Source: Candidatus Kapaibacterium sp. (GTDB taxonomy: Bacteria; Bacteroidota; Ignavibacteria; Kapaibacteriales; UBA2268). Taken from it: a stretch of DNA of 57,281 bases. Below are positions 44,540-54,583 of the stretch, in pieces; the stretch's first letter is position 1; each line of letters starts with the position of its first letter. The translations under genes and the position numbers were made by a program. The notes below the pieces were generated by a model, which worked only from the letters and a program-made list of their open reading frames with translations, was not told where the DNA came from and ran no database searches. The DNA lies in NCBI GenBank assembly GCA_026418625.1, contig JAOABA010000017.1, forward strand, positions 1 to 57,281, read 5' to 3'.

Positions 44540-46561
44540 ATGAGAGTTGATTCTATTATTTTTCTGATTATATTAATAGCCGCATTTGGATTTTTGTTTT
44601 ATAACTTAAGAAGATTATTTTTATATCTAAAATTAGCTCAACCAGAAATTAGATGGGACAGACCTCTTGAAAGATTTAACAAAACTTTGAAAGTTGCCAT
44701 TGGACAATCAAGAATTTTCAGGGATAAAATAGCTGGTCCTATTCACGCTGCAATTTTCTGGGGATTTCTTGTTCTGCTTTTTTCAGCCTCCGAATCAGTA
44801 ATTCAGGGATTCGACAGAACTTTCACTTGGAGTTTTCTTGGACCTTTTTTCACTGCTATTACAGTTTCAACTGATATTTTTTGTGTTTTAATTATTCTTG
44901 CAGTGATTTGGGCTTTGCTAAGAAGGTTTGTTTTCAAAGTAAAAAGGTTGCAGGGGGACAGCAAAGAGAAGATTGACGCAGTAGTTGTATTATTAACTAT
45001 ATTCGTAATTGTGACTTCACTTCTTTTCCAAAATGCCGCATTAGAGAAGTTTCACTTTCATGGGGGAATGTCGTCTTTTAGACCTATATCTCATTATTTA
45101 AGTGGTTTTATCACTTTTTCATCTGCGATTAATATTTATAATATAAGCTGGTGGGTTCATATCATTTTCATTTTATCATTTATGAACTATCTGCCTTATT
45201 CCAAGCATTTTCACGTTTATACTTCAATCCTGAATGTCTTTTTTGCCCCTCTTGAGCCAGTTAATAAACTTAAACCTATTGATTTCGAGAAAGAAGGAGT
45301 TGAAAAATTCGGAGTTGTTGATGTAGAGGATTTCACTTGGAAAACAATCTTTGATTCATATACCTGCACTCATTGTGGGCGATGTGATAGCGTCTGTCCT
45401 GCTAATTTGACTGGGAAGGTCTTAAGCCCAAGAAATGTGATAATCGAGGTTAGAGAAAGGACAATGGACCGAATGCCCATTCTACTTAAACAAAAAAATG
45501 GTAATGGTGCCCAGTCAAAAACTGAAGATGAGGAGATTTTAAATAAAAAATTTATTGGAGAATATGAAAATATAGAAGCTTTATGGCAATGTACAACCTG
45601 CGGTGCTTGTATGCAGGAATGTCCGGTGATGATTGAACACGTCCCTGCTATTGTTGATATGAGGCGTTCATTAGTGATGATGGAAGCAAACTTTCCAAAC
45701 CTTCTTCAATCTGCATTCAGCAACCTTGAAAATAATGCTACTCCTTGGGCTTTCCCATCTGCCGAAAGGGCTGACTGGGCTCAGGGAACCGGAGTTCTAA
45801 CCGCTGCGGAAAAGCCAGAATTTGAATATCTTTTCTGGGTTGGTTGTGCTGGTAGCTTTGATGACAGAGCTAAGCAAATTTCTCTTGCTTTTTCAAAATT
45901 GATGCAAATTGCTGGTGTTGACTTCGTCATTCTTGGAACCGAAGAGCAATGCAATGGTGATGTAGCTCGAAGAACTGGTCAGGAATACTTGGCTGATATG
46001 CTTGTCAAAGCAAATATTGAAACTATGAATAGATATAATGTCAAAAAAATTGTAACATTCTGTCCCCATTGTTTCAATACTCTTAAAAATGAATATCCAC
46101 TTTTTGGTGGAAAATATGAAGTTTATCATCACACAGAATTCTTAAGAAAATTGATAGCTGAAGGAAGATTAAAATTAAAACCTTTAGATAATATCGAAGA
46201 TACCATTGTTTATCACGATTCTTGCTATATTGGTAGATATAATAATATTTATGAACAGCCAAGAGAAATTTTAAGCTCGGTTTCAAAATCACGATTCAAA
46301 GAGCCAAGACGGTCAAAAGATAAAGGATTATGTTGCGGTGCCGGTGGCGGACAAATGTTTATGGAAGAAACTCAAGGCAAAAGGGTCAATATCGAAAGAA
46401 CTGAAGAACTTCTTGATGCAAATCCCAATACAATAGCTGTTAATTGTCCTTTCTGTATGACAATGATTACTGACGGCGTCAAAGCAAAAGAGAAGGTGGA
46501 CGAAGTAAAAGTTAAAGATATAGCTGAAATTTTACTTGAAAGAGTGCAAATCAACTCATAA
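44540..46561 (+). CDS. Membrane-bound Fe-S oxidoreductase (HdrDE/EMO-like, with CCG domains)
   Basis: This 673-residue protein fuses an N-terminal NarI-like membrane domain of about six helices (with His residues that can hold b-type haem) to a soluble HdrD-like part. Two 4Fe-4S motifs lie at Cys276-279-282-286 (CTHCGRCDSVCP) and Cys351-354-357-361 (CTTCGACMQECP). Two CCG domains follow (FWVGCAGSF ... FCPHCFNTLKNEYP, and YHDSCYIGRYN ... LCCGAGGGQMF). Proteins of this layout (EMO, ETF:methylmenaquinone oxidoreductase) pass electrons from electron-transfer flavoprotein to quinones. No etfAB or acyl-CoA dehydrogenase genes lie next to it in the window. Confidence 0.88.
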   Translation: MRVDSIIFLIILIAAFGFLFYNLRRLFLYLKLAQPEIRWDRPLERFNKTLKVAIGQSRIFRDKIAGPIHAAIFWGFLVLLFSASESVIQGFDRTFTWSFLGPFFTAITVSTDIFCVLIILAVIWALLRRFVFKVKRLQGDSKEKIDAVVVLLTIFVIVTSLLFQNAALEKFHFHGGMSSFRPISHYLSGFITFSSAINIYNISWWVHIIFILSFMNYLPYSKHFHVYTSILNVFFAPLEPVNKLKPIDFEKEGVEKFGVVDVEDFTWKTIFDSYTCTHCGRCDSVCPANLTGKVLSPRNVIIEVRERTMDRMPILLKQKNGNGAQSKTEDEEILNKKFIGEYENIEALWQCTTCGACMQECPVMIEHVPAIVDMRRSLVMMEANFPNLLQSAFSNLENNATPWAFPSAERADWAQGTGVLTAAEKPEFEYLFWVGCAGSFDDRAKQISLAFSKLMQIAGVDFVILGTEEQCNGDVARRTGQEYLADMLVKANIETMNRYNVKKIVTFCPHCFNTLKNEYPLFGGKYEVYHHTEFLRKLIAEGRLKLKPLDNIEDTIVYHDSCYIGRYNNIYEQPREILSSVSKSRFKEPRRSKDKGLCCGAGGGQMFMEETQGKRVNIERTEELLDANPNTIAVNCPFCMTMITDGVKAKEKVDEVKVKDIAEILLERVQINS

Positions 46562-46573
46562 GTATAATATTTA

Positions 46574-47575
46574 ATGAATATGAAGCAAAAAGTTTTAATT
46601 ACCGGTGCTACTGGATTTATTGGAAGTCATATTGCAGATGAACTACTCAAAAGAGGTTATGATATTCGTTGCACGATTAGAAAAACAAGCAGTTTGCAAT
46701 GGCTAAAAGATAAACCCATTGAATTAGTTGAAACATCCTTTAACAATATCGAACAAATCAAGAAGGCTGTCGAGGGGGTTGATTATATAATCCATAATGC
46801 AGGTGCAATTGCTGCAAAAAGTGAAGAAGATTTTATGAACAGTAATTTTATTGCTACGAAAAATCTTCTTGATACAGCAATTGAAATTGTTCCAAATCTG
46901 AAAAAATTTATATTTATAAGTAGTCAGACTGCTTCCGGACCAGCTAAATCGCTCGATAAACCTGTTACCGAAGATGATGGATTTAATCCCTTGAGTCCCT
47001 ACGCACGAAGCAAAAGAGCAGCAGAAGAATATGTTTTGAGCAAAAAAGAAATTTATCCTATTGTTATTTTAAGACCTTCTGCTGTTTATGGACCACGTGA
47101 CCCTGCTATTCTTGAAATTTTTCAGATGGTCAATAAAGGGCTTGCAACATTAATTGGATTTAAACCACACTACGTAAATTTGATTCACTCAACTGACTTG
47201 GTTAAGGGAATTGCAGATGCGATGGAATCAGACAAGACAAACGGAAATATTTATTTCCTTGCTTCGGAAGAAGCTTATTCTTGGGACCAAATTATGAGCA
47301 TATTAAAAAGGCATTTAAATAAGAGCTTTTTGATTAAACTTAAGATTCCCCATTTTCTTGTTTTGACCATTGGAGCTATATCTGGTTTTTTTGGTAAATT
47401 TTCAAAAAAGCCGCCAATTTTTTATTACGAAAAAGCAGTTGAATTCATTCAAGAATACTGGATTTGTTCTGTTGAAAAAGCTAAGAAAGATTTCAATTTT
47501 AAAACGAGTATCCCTCTCGAAGAAGGTTTAAAGGAAACAATCGATTGGTATAAAGCAAATAATTGGCTTAAATAA
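46574..47575 (+). CDS. NAD-dependent epimerase/dehydratase family protein
   Basis: This 333-residue extended short-chain dehydrogenase has the NAD-binding motif ITGATGFIGS (G11, G14, G17), catalytic Tyr143-x3-Lys147 in YARSKRAAEEY, and ILRPSAVYGPRD. These residues support a sugar-nucleotide epimerase, a dihydroflavonol-reductase-like or a 3-beta-hydroxysteroid-type activity, and the sequence does not decide. It starts 12 bases after the Fe-S oxidoreductase gene and ends 13 bases before the acylase gene, so the three are probably cotranscribed. A second ATG two codons downstream is possible. Confidence 0.88.
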   Translation: MNMKQKVLITGATGFIGSHIADELLKRGYDIRCTIRKTSSLQWLKDKPIELVETSFNNIEQIKKAVEGVDYIIHNAGAIAAKSEEDFMNSNFIATKNLLDTAIEIVPNLKKFIFISSQTASGPAKSLDKPVTEDDGFNPLSPYARSKRAAEEYVLSKKEIYPIVILRPSAVYGPRDPAILEIFQMVNKGLATLIGFKPHYVNLIHSTDLVKGIADAMESDKTNGNIYFLASEEAYSWDQIMSILKRHLNKSFLIKLKIPHFLVLTIGAISGFFGKFSKKPPIFYYEKAVEFIQEYWICSVEKAKKDFNFKTSIPLEEGLKETIDWYKANNWLK

Positions 47576-47588
47576 TTAATAATTAATT

Positions 47589-50063
47589 ATGTTCAAACTG
47601 AGACGTTTTCTAATTTTATTGCTAAGCTTGGCTGTTATTTTTGCAGCCTTTTTTTTCTTTGCAGTAAAATTAGCTTATGTTTCATTACCCGATGATTTCA
47701 TTGAGGAAAAAGTAGAGAAAATTAAAGATACTATCAAAGTATATTCAAATCAATACGGAATACCTCATATTATTGCAAAGAATGAAAGCGATGCATTTTT
47801 TATGATGGGGTATCAACACGCCCTTGACCGTCTCTGGCAAATGGAATTGTATCGCAGAACCTCCCAAGGCTCTCTCGCTGAAATTTTAGGACCTGATTTA
47901 CTTGATATTGATAGATTTTACAGATCCCTGCAAATCGAAAAGATTGCGAAAAAAATCTGGAAATTTATGGATAAAGATACAAGAATGATGCTACAATCAT
48001 ACTCTGATGGTGTAAACTATTTCGTTGAAGAAAACAAACATAAATTACCTCTTGAATTCAATGCTTTAAGTTTTGTTCCAAGAAAATGGGAACCTTTTCA
48101 TTCGATTATGATACAAAGATTGCTCGCTTTCGAACAAAGCATAGCTTTTTCGATGGATATCACGATGAGTCAGATTGCTTTAAAGCTTGGTATGAAAGAA
48201 GCTCTTGAATTAATTCCAAAATATGAGGTTTTAAAAAATAAAGATACTATAAAATCCAGTCAAAACCCACAAACAAAACATATTACTTATCATTTATTAA
48301 ACAATAATAAATTAAATGATGATTTGGCAAATACTCTATCTGAAATTTCAAAAACAATTAGAAAAAAAGATGAATTTTTGAATAAAGATTTTAACTCCAA
48401 TGGTAGCAATACTTGGGTTACAAGAAAAATTGACAGTATAAACAATAATCTTATTCTTGCTAATGACCCGCATCTGAAGCTTGGATTACCATCCTATTGG
48501 TATCAAATTCATATTAGCTGCCCAAGTTTTAATGTTACTGGTATGTCAATTCCGGGAATGCCTTTAGTGCTTGTAGGTCGTAATGACTACATTTCTTGGG
48601 GTATGACTGCATCAATGGTTGATGATTGTGATTTTTTTATTGAAAAAATTGATTCTGCTGATAATGACTTCTATTATTTTAACGGAGCAAAAAAAGCCTT
48701 TAATTATATTAAGGACACAATAAAAATAAATGGAGAAGAAGCTCTTAAATACTATCTCAGAGAGACCGAAAGGTCAGCTGTGATATCTGACGCCCATATA
48801 AAATTAGAACCAAAAGAAAAATTTTGGAATAATTGTGTTACATTTTCTTGGACGGGCCAATTTCCGAGCAACGAATTCAAAGCAATGTATTTGGTAAATA
48901 AGGCAAGGAATAAAACTGAATTCGAAAATGCCCTATCATTATGGGCTGTTCCGGGTTTAATTTTTTCCTATGCAGATAAGCAAGGTAATTTAGGGCTTAA
49001 GTCAGCAGTAAAATTACCAGTTAGAAATTCAACTAATCCAATTTTTATCAATGAAGGTTGGCAAACAGGAAAATCTTGGTCTTCTGAATTATCAAATGAG
49101 ACGGTTCCCGGAATTTATAATCCATTAAGTAAATATGTTGTAGCAGCGAATAATAAAATGAATTTTAGCTATAATTTTCATTTTTCAGATTATTATGCAT
49201 TAAATAAAAGAGCTGAAAGAATAAGCGATATACTCAATCAACATAAGGAATATTACGCAAGAGATGCCCAAATTATGCAATTGGACTTGCTATCTCTATA
49301 TGCAAAAGAATTTCTTGAGATGACATTGCCATATCTTGAAAGGAATTATAAATTCCTCAATGAAACTGAAAAAGAAGCTTTGAATAAATTGAAGAAGTGG
49401 GACTTAATTTTATCACCAATAAGCACTTCTTCAAGTATTTACACTAAACTATTTGAAAGAGTAATATATAATACTTTTTCTGATGAATTAAGGGATAATC
49501 TTTACAATGACTATACTTCTTTTTCATCTTATCCGGCGGGGAAATTTCTTGAGTTAATGAGAGCCACCGATTCGACTTTGCATTGGTTCGATGACAAAAG
49601 AACTAAACCTGTCGAAAATAAAGAACAAATCGTTATGATTAGCTATAGTGAGGCAATTGAGGCTTTGAAAACTTTTTATAATTCTGACAATCCAAATCTT
49701 TGGCAATATGGTGAGAACCATCAACTTGTCTTGAAGCATTTTTTGAGCAGAAATGTTTTATTAAAACCAACGCTCGAGGTAGGTCCGTTCAAGTTAGGTG
49801 GAGATTTCAGCACTATAAATGTTAATCACGGAAGTATATCTAATCCAAAGGATATTAGTCTGGGTGCCTCAATGCGATTCATCACCGATATGGAAGAACC
49901 ATACGTTTATTTTATTATTCCCGGCGGAAGTTCAGGTGACCCGGTAAGCCCTAATTTTGTAAATCAAGTTCAGCTTTGGATAAATGGGGGTTACATCAAA
50001 ATCGGAACGGATTCCAAACCCGATAAGGATTTTAACCTTAAGATTTTATTCAAACCCAGATAA
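47589..50063 (+). CDS. Penicillin acylase family protein (N-terminal nucleophile hydrolase, S45)
   Basis: This 824-residue exported hydrolase has an N-terminal hydrophobic segment and the alpha-chain motif VYSNQYGIPHIIAKNESDAF. It also has ALDRLWQMELYRRTSQGSLAEILG (in parts). Autocleavage is expected between Gly272 and Ser273 (SNGSNTWV), leaving Ser273 as the catalytic N-terminus of the beta chain, and the typical GMSIPGMPLVLVGRNDYISWGMT (in parts) follows. S45 enzymes cut penicillins, acyl-homoserine lactones or other N-acylated amines, and the substrate cannot be named. A conserved Asn is expected in the beta chain, and FPSNEFKAMYLVNKA is a candidate region. Confidence 0.88.
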   Translation: MFKLRRFLILLLSLAVIFAAFFFFAVKLAYVSLPDDFIEEKVEKIKDTIKVYSNQYGIPHIIAKNESDAFFMMGYQHALDRLWQMELYRRTSQGSLAEILGPDLLDIDRFYRSLQIEKIAKKIWKFMDKDTRMMLQSYSDGVNYFVEENKHKLPLEFNALSFVPRKWEPFHSIMIQRLLAFEQSIAFSMDITMSQIALKLGMKEALELIPKYEVLKNKDTIKSSQNPQTKHITYHLLNNNKLNDDLANTLSEISKTIRKKDEFLNKDFNSNGSNTWVTRKIDSINNNLILANDPHLKLGLPSYWYQIHISCPSFNVTGMSIPGMPLVLVGRNDYISWGMTASMVDDCDFFIEKIDSADNDFYYFNGAKKAFNYIKDTIKINGEEALKYYLRETERSAVISDAHIKLEPKEKFWNNCVTFSWTGQFPSNEFKAMYLVNKARNKTEFENALSLWAVPGLIFSYADKQGNLGLKSAVKLPVRNSTNPIFINEGWQTGKSWSSELSNETVPGIYNPLSKYVVAANNKMNFSYNFHFSDYYALNKRAERISDILNQHKEYYARDAQIMQLDLLSLYAKEFLEMTLPYLERNYKFLNETEKEALNKLKKWDLILSPISTSSSIYTKLFERVIYNTFSDELRDNLYNDYTSFSSYPAGKFLELMRATDSTLHWFDDKRTKPVENKEQIVMISYSEAIEALKTFYNSDNPNLWQYGENHQLVLKHFLSRNVLLKPTLEVGPFKLGGDFSTINVNHGSISNPKDISLGASMRFITDMEEPYVYFIIPGGSSGDPVSPNFVNQVQLWINGGYIKIGTDSKPDKDFNLKILFKPR

Positions 50064-50068
50064 TTTCT

Positions 50069-50797
50069 TTATTTCATTCCGATATAAGCAGCCATTCTTC
50101 CAGAGTTTTCTTTGTCTCTTCTGAAAGAGTGTAAATCCAAATTTTCAATTGTGCAAAGTTCTGAATATTCAATGTTTTCTGCTCTAACACCTGTTTCGGT
50201 CAATTGAGCTATTATCATTTTTAGGTTGTCATAGTATATTTTACCATCTTTTTGATATAAAACTTCAGGCGGGAAATATTCTCTGAATTCCTTTCCTACT
50301 TCATAATTTTTGGCACTTGCCATTGGGGAGATATAAACAAGCATCGAGGAGGGTTCAGCATTATATTGTTTATTAAGTTCAATAATGGTTTTGCAAACAA
50401 TATTTTGCATTGTTCCTTTCCATCCTGAATGAATTGCAGCAATACAATTAGCATTTGGCTCATAAATCAAAATACCAGCACAATCAGCAATTTTGACAAA
50501 CAATACTAAATTTGTTCTACTAGTAATGAGGGCATCAGCGTTTTCCAATTTATGAGTGTCATCTGCAATTACTATCCTATCGCTGTGAATCTGGTGATTG
50601 AAGCGAAAATCTGAAATACTAACACTCAAATAATTTGAAAAAATATCCAAATTTTTTCTGAACTCGGTCTCTGAAATACCAAGATGACTTAGAGTAAAAC
50701 CGTTTGGTGGAAAATTTTCAAGATTTCTTTTTGTTACACCTGAAATAATTCTATCTTCAGGGAAAATTTTTGGTTTTATTATATCAATTTCAATCAT
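50069..50797 (-). CDS. pgeF: Peptidoglycan editing factor PgeF (YfiH/laccase-domain)
   Basis: This 242-residue protein is of the YfiH (DUF152) family, formerly called polyphenol oxidase or laccase-domain protein. PgeF removes L-Ser wrongly built into peptidoglycan precursors. The zinc site is intact: His71 in NHQIHSD, Cys106 in ADCAGIL and His123 in AIHSGWKGT. It lies eight bases downstream of comEC and converges on the acylase gene. Confidence 0.92.
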   Translation of the reverse strand: MIEIDIIKPKIFPEDRIISGVTKRNLENFPPNGFTLSHLGISETEFRKNLDIFSNYLSVSISDFRFNHQIHSDRIVIADDTHKLENADALITSRTNLVLFVKIADCAGILIYEPNANCIAAIHSGWKGTMQNIVCKTIIELNKQYNAEPSSMLVYISPMASAKNYEVGKEFREYFPPEVLYQKDGKIYYDNLKMIIAQLTETGVRAENIEYSELCTIENLDLHSFRRDKENSGRMAAYIGMK

Positions 50798-50805
50798 TTT
50801 TCTAA

Positions 50806-52671
50806 CTAAATAATTTTTGGAATATGTTCTTTAAGATTAAGAATTTCCTCAAATAAATTTACACTTTGATTATTCAGCTCTATCGTTTTAATATCTTTTA
50901 TCTGTTTTATTTTATCAACAATTAAAGAACCTGCAAGCCCATTATAAGCGATAATGATATCCTTATCAGTAGATTTAATTAATTTAAGTAATCCTGAGTC
51001 ATAAGCATATCTTTGATGTGGCTTCCTATCAATGATAAAGATAATTTTTTTTGGATAACCATCGCTTGTCATTAACAATACATATTTATCTCTCGGAATG
51101 ATTTTGAATTCATTTGCAGGTAAAAATAAGTAGTAAGTCATCAGAAAAATGGGTATCGAAACTGCAATTCTGAACGCAAACTGCTTCTTGCTTTTCGATA
51201 ATAAGCAATAAAGAGTAATAGCTGAAATTAATATTATTATCCAAGTATTTTCAATATTTTTCCAATAGGCAAAGGGAAGTGAAATTGAAAATCTATTGAT
51301 TTGTTCCGAGATATTTAGGAGTAATTCCGTTGTTAAAGAATATATTTCAGCTACTTGGATGCTGATGAATGACAAGGCGACAGAGATAATTCCAAAAATT
51401 AATGATAGGCTCATTAGCGGAACAACTAACAAATTTGAAATTGGTGAAATAAATGAATAAACACCAAAATAATAAGCAACAATCGGTGAAACAGTTATTG
51501 AAGCTGAAATAGTCAAAGCAAATGATGATAATATTTTATCTATAATTTGGCTTTCAGATTTAATGAATAATTTGAAAAGGTTTTTAATAGGTTTGAAAAA
51601 AAGAATTATTCCTCCTATCGAGGCAAAGGACATCTGAAAACCGGGCGAATAAATGAAGGTAGGTTTAATTATTACTAATATTAAAAAAACAAATGCGACT
51701 ATATTAAGTGGATAAATCTGTCTTTGAATGGTATTTAGATAAACGACCAAAATGCACATTAAACCGGCTCTGATAGCTGATTCCTGTAAGCCCGAAATTA
51801 AAACATAAAGAGAAGTAAGGATGGAAAATATAACAAATTTAATCCATTTATTGCTTAAAAATGACAAAAGGAAAAATATAATAAAAGCTATTATACCAAC
51901 ATGCAGCCCGCTTACTGCAAGAAGATGAGCTGTCCCTGATAAAGAGAATACTTCCCTCAATTCGCTACTGACAAGTGATTTATCGCCAAGTATCATTGCA
52001 TTCATTACAGCTCTGGAATTACCATCAAACAGTATTGAAATTTTCTTTCTAATATTTTCTTTGATGTCTTTTAAAAAATTTCTTCTTTCAGATATATCAA
52101 TAATAGAGACATCGTCACTCCAAGCTCTACCTATCCATTGGACTCCCAAAGATTGAGAATATAGCGACTCATCAAAATCTTCTTTGAGAATTCTTTTATT
52201 TGGTAAACGTGCATAGATTTTTGCAGATAAGACATTTCCTGTTCTTAGGTCAAACTCACTGATTTTCTTACCATTGATATTTAAAAGTATGCTTGTTTTA
52301 TTGATTTCAGGCAGGAATTTCGTATCAATATTTCCACAGATGATAATTTTAGCATAATTTGAATCATATTTTAATACCTCGATGATACTTCCATCAAAGA
52401 TTGCTGGGAATTCTCCGATAATTTTATTTGGAGCAGTTAATTTTGAAATGTGAGTCTGATTAGAAAACCAAAAACCAATAGAAAGACATAAGATTAATAA
52501 AGCAAAGAAATTCTGTTTAAAATAAAAAAGGATTAAACTGGTTATTAAACACAAAAGTAAAATAAACAAAACAAGATTTGAAGGAATATCATAAACAGAT
52601 GATAGGAAATAGCCAAGTGCACAAAGAAAGAGTATTTTTAATGCAGGAAATTGACTAATCCTAACAAACAT
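50806..52671 (-). CDS. comEC: ComEC/Rec2-related competence membrane protein, no metallo-beta-lactamase domain
   Basis: ComEC forms the inner-membrane channel for single-stranded DNA uptake. The 621-residue protein has N-terminal helices, a DUF4131-type OB region (about 60-190) and a multi-helix competence domain with GTAHLLAVSGLHVGIIAF. That domain also has ESAIRAGLMCILVV and ISPISNLLVVPLMSLSL. The end of the protein (after about residue 500) is short and lacks the HxHxDH motif of the usual C-terminal metallo-beta-lactamase domain. It is therefore the short form common in some phyla. It is divergent from glmS and cotranscribed with pgeF. Confidence 0.88.
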   Translation of the reverse strand: MFVRISQFPALKILFLCALGYFLSSVYDIPSNLVLFILLLCLITSLILFYFKQNFFALLILCLSIGFWFSNQTHISKLTAPNKIIGEFPAIFDGSIIEVLKYDSNYAKIIICGNIDTKFLPEINKTSILLNINGKKISEFDLRTGNVLSAKIYARLPNKRILKEDFDESLYSQSLGVQWIGRAWSDDVSIIDISERRNFLKDIKENIRKKISILFDGNSRAVMNAMILGDKSLVSSELREVFSLSGTAHLLAVSGLHVGIIAFIIFFLLSFLSNKWIKFVIFSILTSLYVLISGLQESAIRAGLMCILVVYLNTIQRQIYPLNIVAFVFLILVIIKPTFIYSPGFQMSFASIGGIILFFKPIKNLFKLFIKSESQIIDKILSSFALTISASITVSPIVAYYFGVYSFISPISNLLVVPLMSLSLIFGIISVALSFISIQVAEIYSLTTELLLNISEQINRFSISLPFAYWKNIENTWIIILISAITLYCLLSKSKKQFAFRIAVSIPIFLMTYYLFLPANEFKIIPRDKYVLLMTSDGYPKKIIFIIDRKPHQRYAYDSGLLKLIKSTDKDIIIAYNGLAGSLIVDKIKQIKDIKTIELNNQSVNLFEEILNLKEHIPKII

Positions 52672-52743
52672 ATAACTGTATAAACTAATAATTTTACTAT
52701 TTCGTAAAACTCAATTTACTTATTTTTTACATCATAAAATATT

Positions 52744-54576
52744 ATGTGTGGTATTGTTGGTTATATTGGAAAAAAGAAAGCAATAAACGTTTTAATAGAT
52801 GGTCTCGAACGACTTGAATACAGAGGTTATGACTCAGCTGGAATATCAGTAATCGAAGACAGTCAAATAATAACAAAGAAAAAAGCTGGGAAAGTAGCTG
52901 ATTTAAAAAAATTACTTTATGAAACAGACTTAAAATCTAATATTGGAATAGCTCACACCCGTTGGGCTACTCACGGTGAACCTAATGATAAAAATGCCCA
53001 TCCTCACTCAGATAATTCTGGTAATATAGTTATTGTTCATAATGGTATTATAGAAAATTATAAGGCTATAAAAAAGAAACTTTCTGACGAAGGCTATTTT
53101 TTCAAATCAGATACCGACTCCGAAATTTTAGCAGTCTTCATAAGTTATATTTTTAATCAGGTAAAGGACTTGGAAGAAGCTGTAAGGCTGGCTCTTTCCG
53201 AAGTTGACGGAACTTTTGGTCTTGTTGTAATGTCAAAATATGAACCAGATAAATTAATAGCAGCAAGGCGGGGAAGTCCGATGGTTTGTGGAATTGGTGA
53301 AAATGAGTTCATCCTTGCCTCTGATACATCTGCAATTATAAAACATACAAGAAATGTTATTTACCTTTCTGACAACGAAATGATTGTTATCTCAAAAGAT
53401 GGTATAAAAACAAAAACCATTGATAATGAGATAACAAATAATCAAATACACCACATTGATTTTGATATCAGTCAAATCGAAAAAGGTGGATTTGAGCATT
53501 TTATGTTGAAGGAGATTTATGAACAACCCCAGACCGTTCAGGATGCTTTCCGTGGAAGATTGTTAGTTAATGAAGGCAGTGTCAGACTTGGGGGACTCAG
53601 TCCAGTAGCTAATATTTTAAAAAATGCACGAAGAATTATTATAACTGCCTGCGGAACATCCTGGCACTCTGCTCTTGTAGGTGAATATATCATTGAAAAC
53701 CTTTGCAATATTTCAGTAGAAGTTGAATATGCCTCTGAATTCCGATATCGCAATCCAGTCATTTATCCCGATGATGTAGTTATTGCCATTTCCCAAAGTG
53801 GCGAAACAGCTGACACTCTTGCTGCATTAAGAGAGGCAAAGAAAAAATCTGCAACTGTTCTTGGAATAGTAAATGTTGTTGGTAGTTCTATTGCACGTGA
53901 CACTGATGCAGGTGTTTATATTCACGCAGGACCTGAGATTGGCGTTGCATCTACTAAAGCGTTTACATCTCAATTAACTGTTTTGATTTTAATTGCCATA
54001 TATATTGGCAGAATGCGAGGAATTTCACTTCCAGATGGTTTTAAAATTACGAAAGCTCTTAGTGAATTACCTCAAAAGATTGAAGAAGTTCTAAAATCCG
54101 CTGAAGACATCAAATTAATTGCCAAAGAATATTGCAAAGCAAGAAATTTCCTCTATCTCGGTCGAGGATATAACTTTCCCGTCGCTTTGGAGGGTGCACT
54201 CAAGTTAAAAGAAATATCATACATACATGCCGAAGGCTATCCTGCTGCTGAGATGAAGCACGGACCTATAGCTCTCATAGATGAGAATATGCCTGTTGTC
54301 TTTATTGCTACCAAAGATGAAATTTATGACAAAGTAATTTCAAATATCGAAGAAGTAAAAGCTCGCAAAGGTAAAGTCATTGCAATTGCAACAGAAGGCG
54401 ATGAACAAATAAAGGAATATGCTAATCACGTAATATATATTCCAGAAACATTGCCGATTTTAACTCCGATTTTAGCTGTTATTCCTCTTCAGTTATTAGC
54501 TTATTACATTGCTGTCGAACTTGGTTGCAATGTTGATCAACCAAGAAATCTTGCAAAAAGCGTAACTGTTGAATAG
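52744..54576 (+). CDS. glmS: Glutamine--fructose-6-phosphate aminotransferase (isomerizing)
   Basis: GlmS makes glucosamine-6-phosphate, the first step to UDP-GlcNAc for the wall and surface sugars. The 610-residue protein starts MCGIVGYIG, with Cys2 as the glutaminase nucleophile. It continues RLEYRGYDSAGIS, HTRWATHGEPNDKNAHPH, two SIS domains (SQSGETADTL; STKAFTSQL) and the invariant end DQPRNLAKSVTVE. Length is standard. I see no glmS ribozyme-type fold in the 72 bases upstream. Confidence 0.98.
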   Translation: MCGIVGYIGKKKAINVLIDGLERLEYRGYDSAGISVIEDSQIITKKKAGKVADLKKLLYETDLKSNIGIAHTRWATHGEPNDKNAHPHSDNSGNIVIVHNGIIENYKAIKKKLSDEGYFFKSDTDSEILAVFISYIFNQVKDLEEAVRLALSEVDGTFGLVVMSKYEPDKLIAARRGSPMVCGIGENEFILASDTSAIIKHTRNVIYLSDNEMIVISKDGIKTKTIDNEITNNQIHHIDFDISQIEKGGFEHFMLKEIYEQPQTVQDAFRGRLLVNEGSVRLGGLSPVANILKNARRIIITACGTSWHSALVGEYIIENLCNISVEVEYASEFRYRNPVIYPDDVVIAISQSGETADTLAALREAKKKSATVLGIVNVVGSSIARDTDAGVYIHAGPEIGVASTKAFTSQLTVLILIAIYIGRMRGISLPDGFKITKALSELPQKIEEVLKSAEDIKLIAKEYCKARNFLYLGRGYNFPVALEGALKLKEISYIHAEGYPAAEMKHGPIALIDENMPVVFIATKDEIYDKVISNIEEVKARKGKVIAIATEGDEQIKEYANHVIYIPETLPILTPILAVIPLQLLAYYIAVELGCNVDQPRNLAKSVTVE

Positions 54577-54583
54577 TTTATTC

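Noticed and set aside
52672-52743. glmS ribozyme or riboswitch
   Set aside because: The 72-base gap is too short and too AT-rich, and shows none of the conserved pairing expected.
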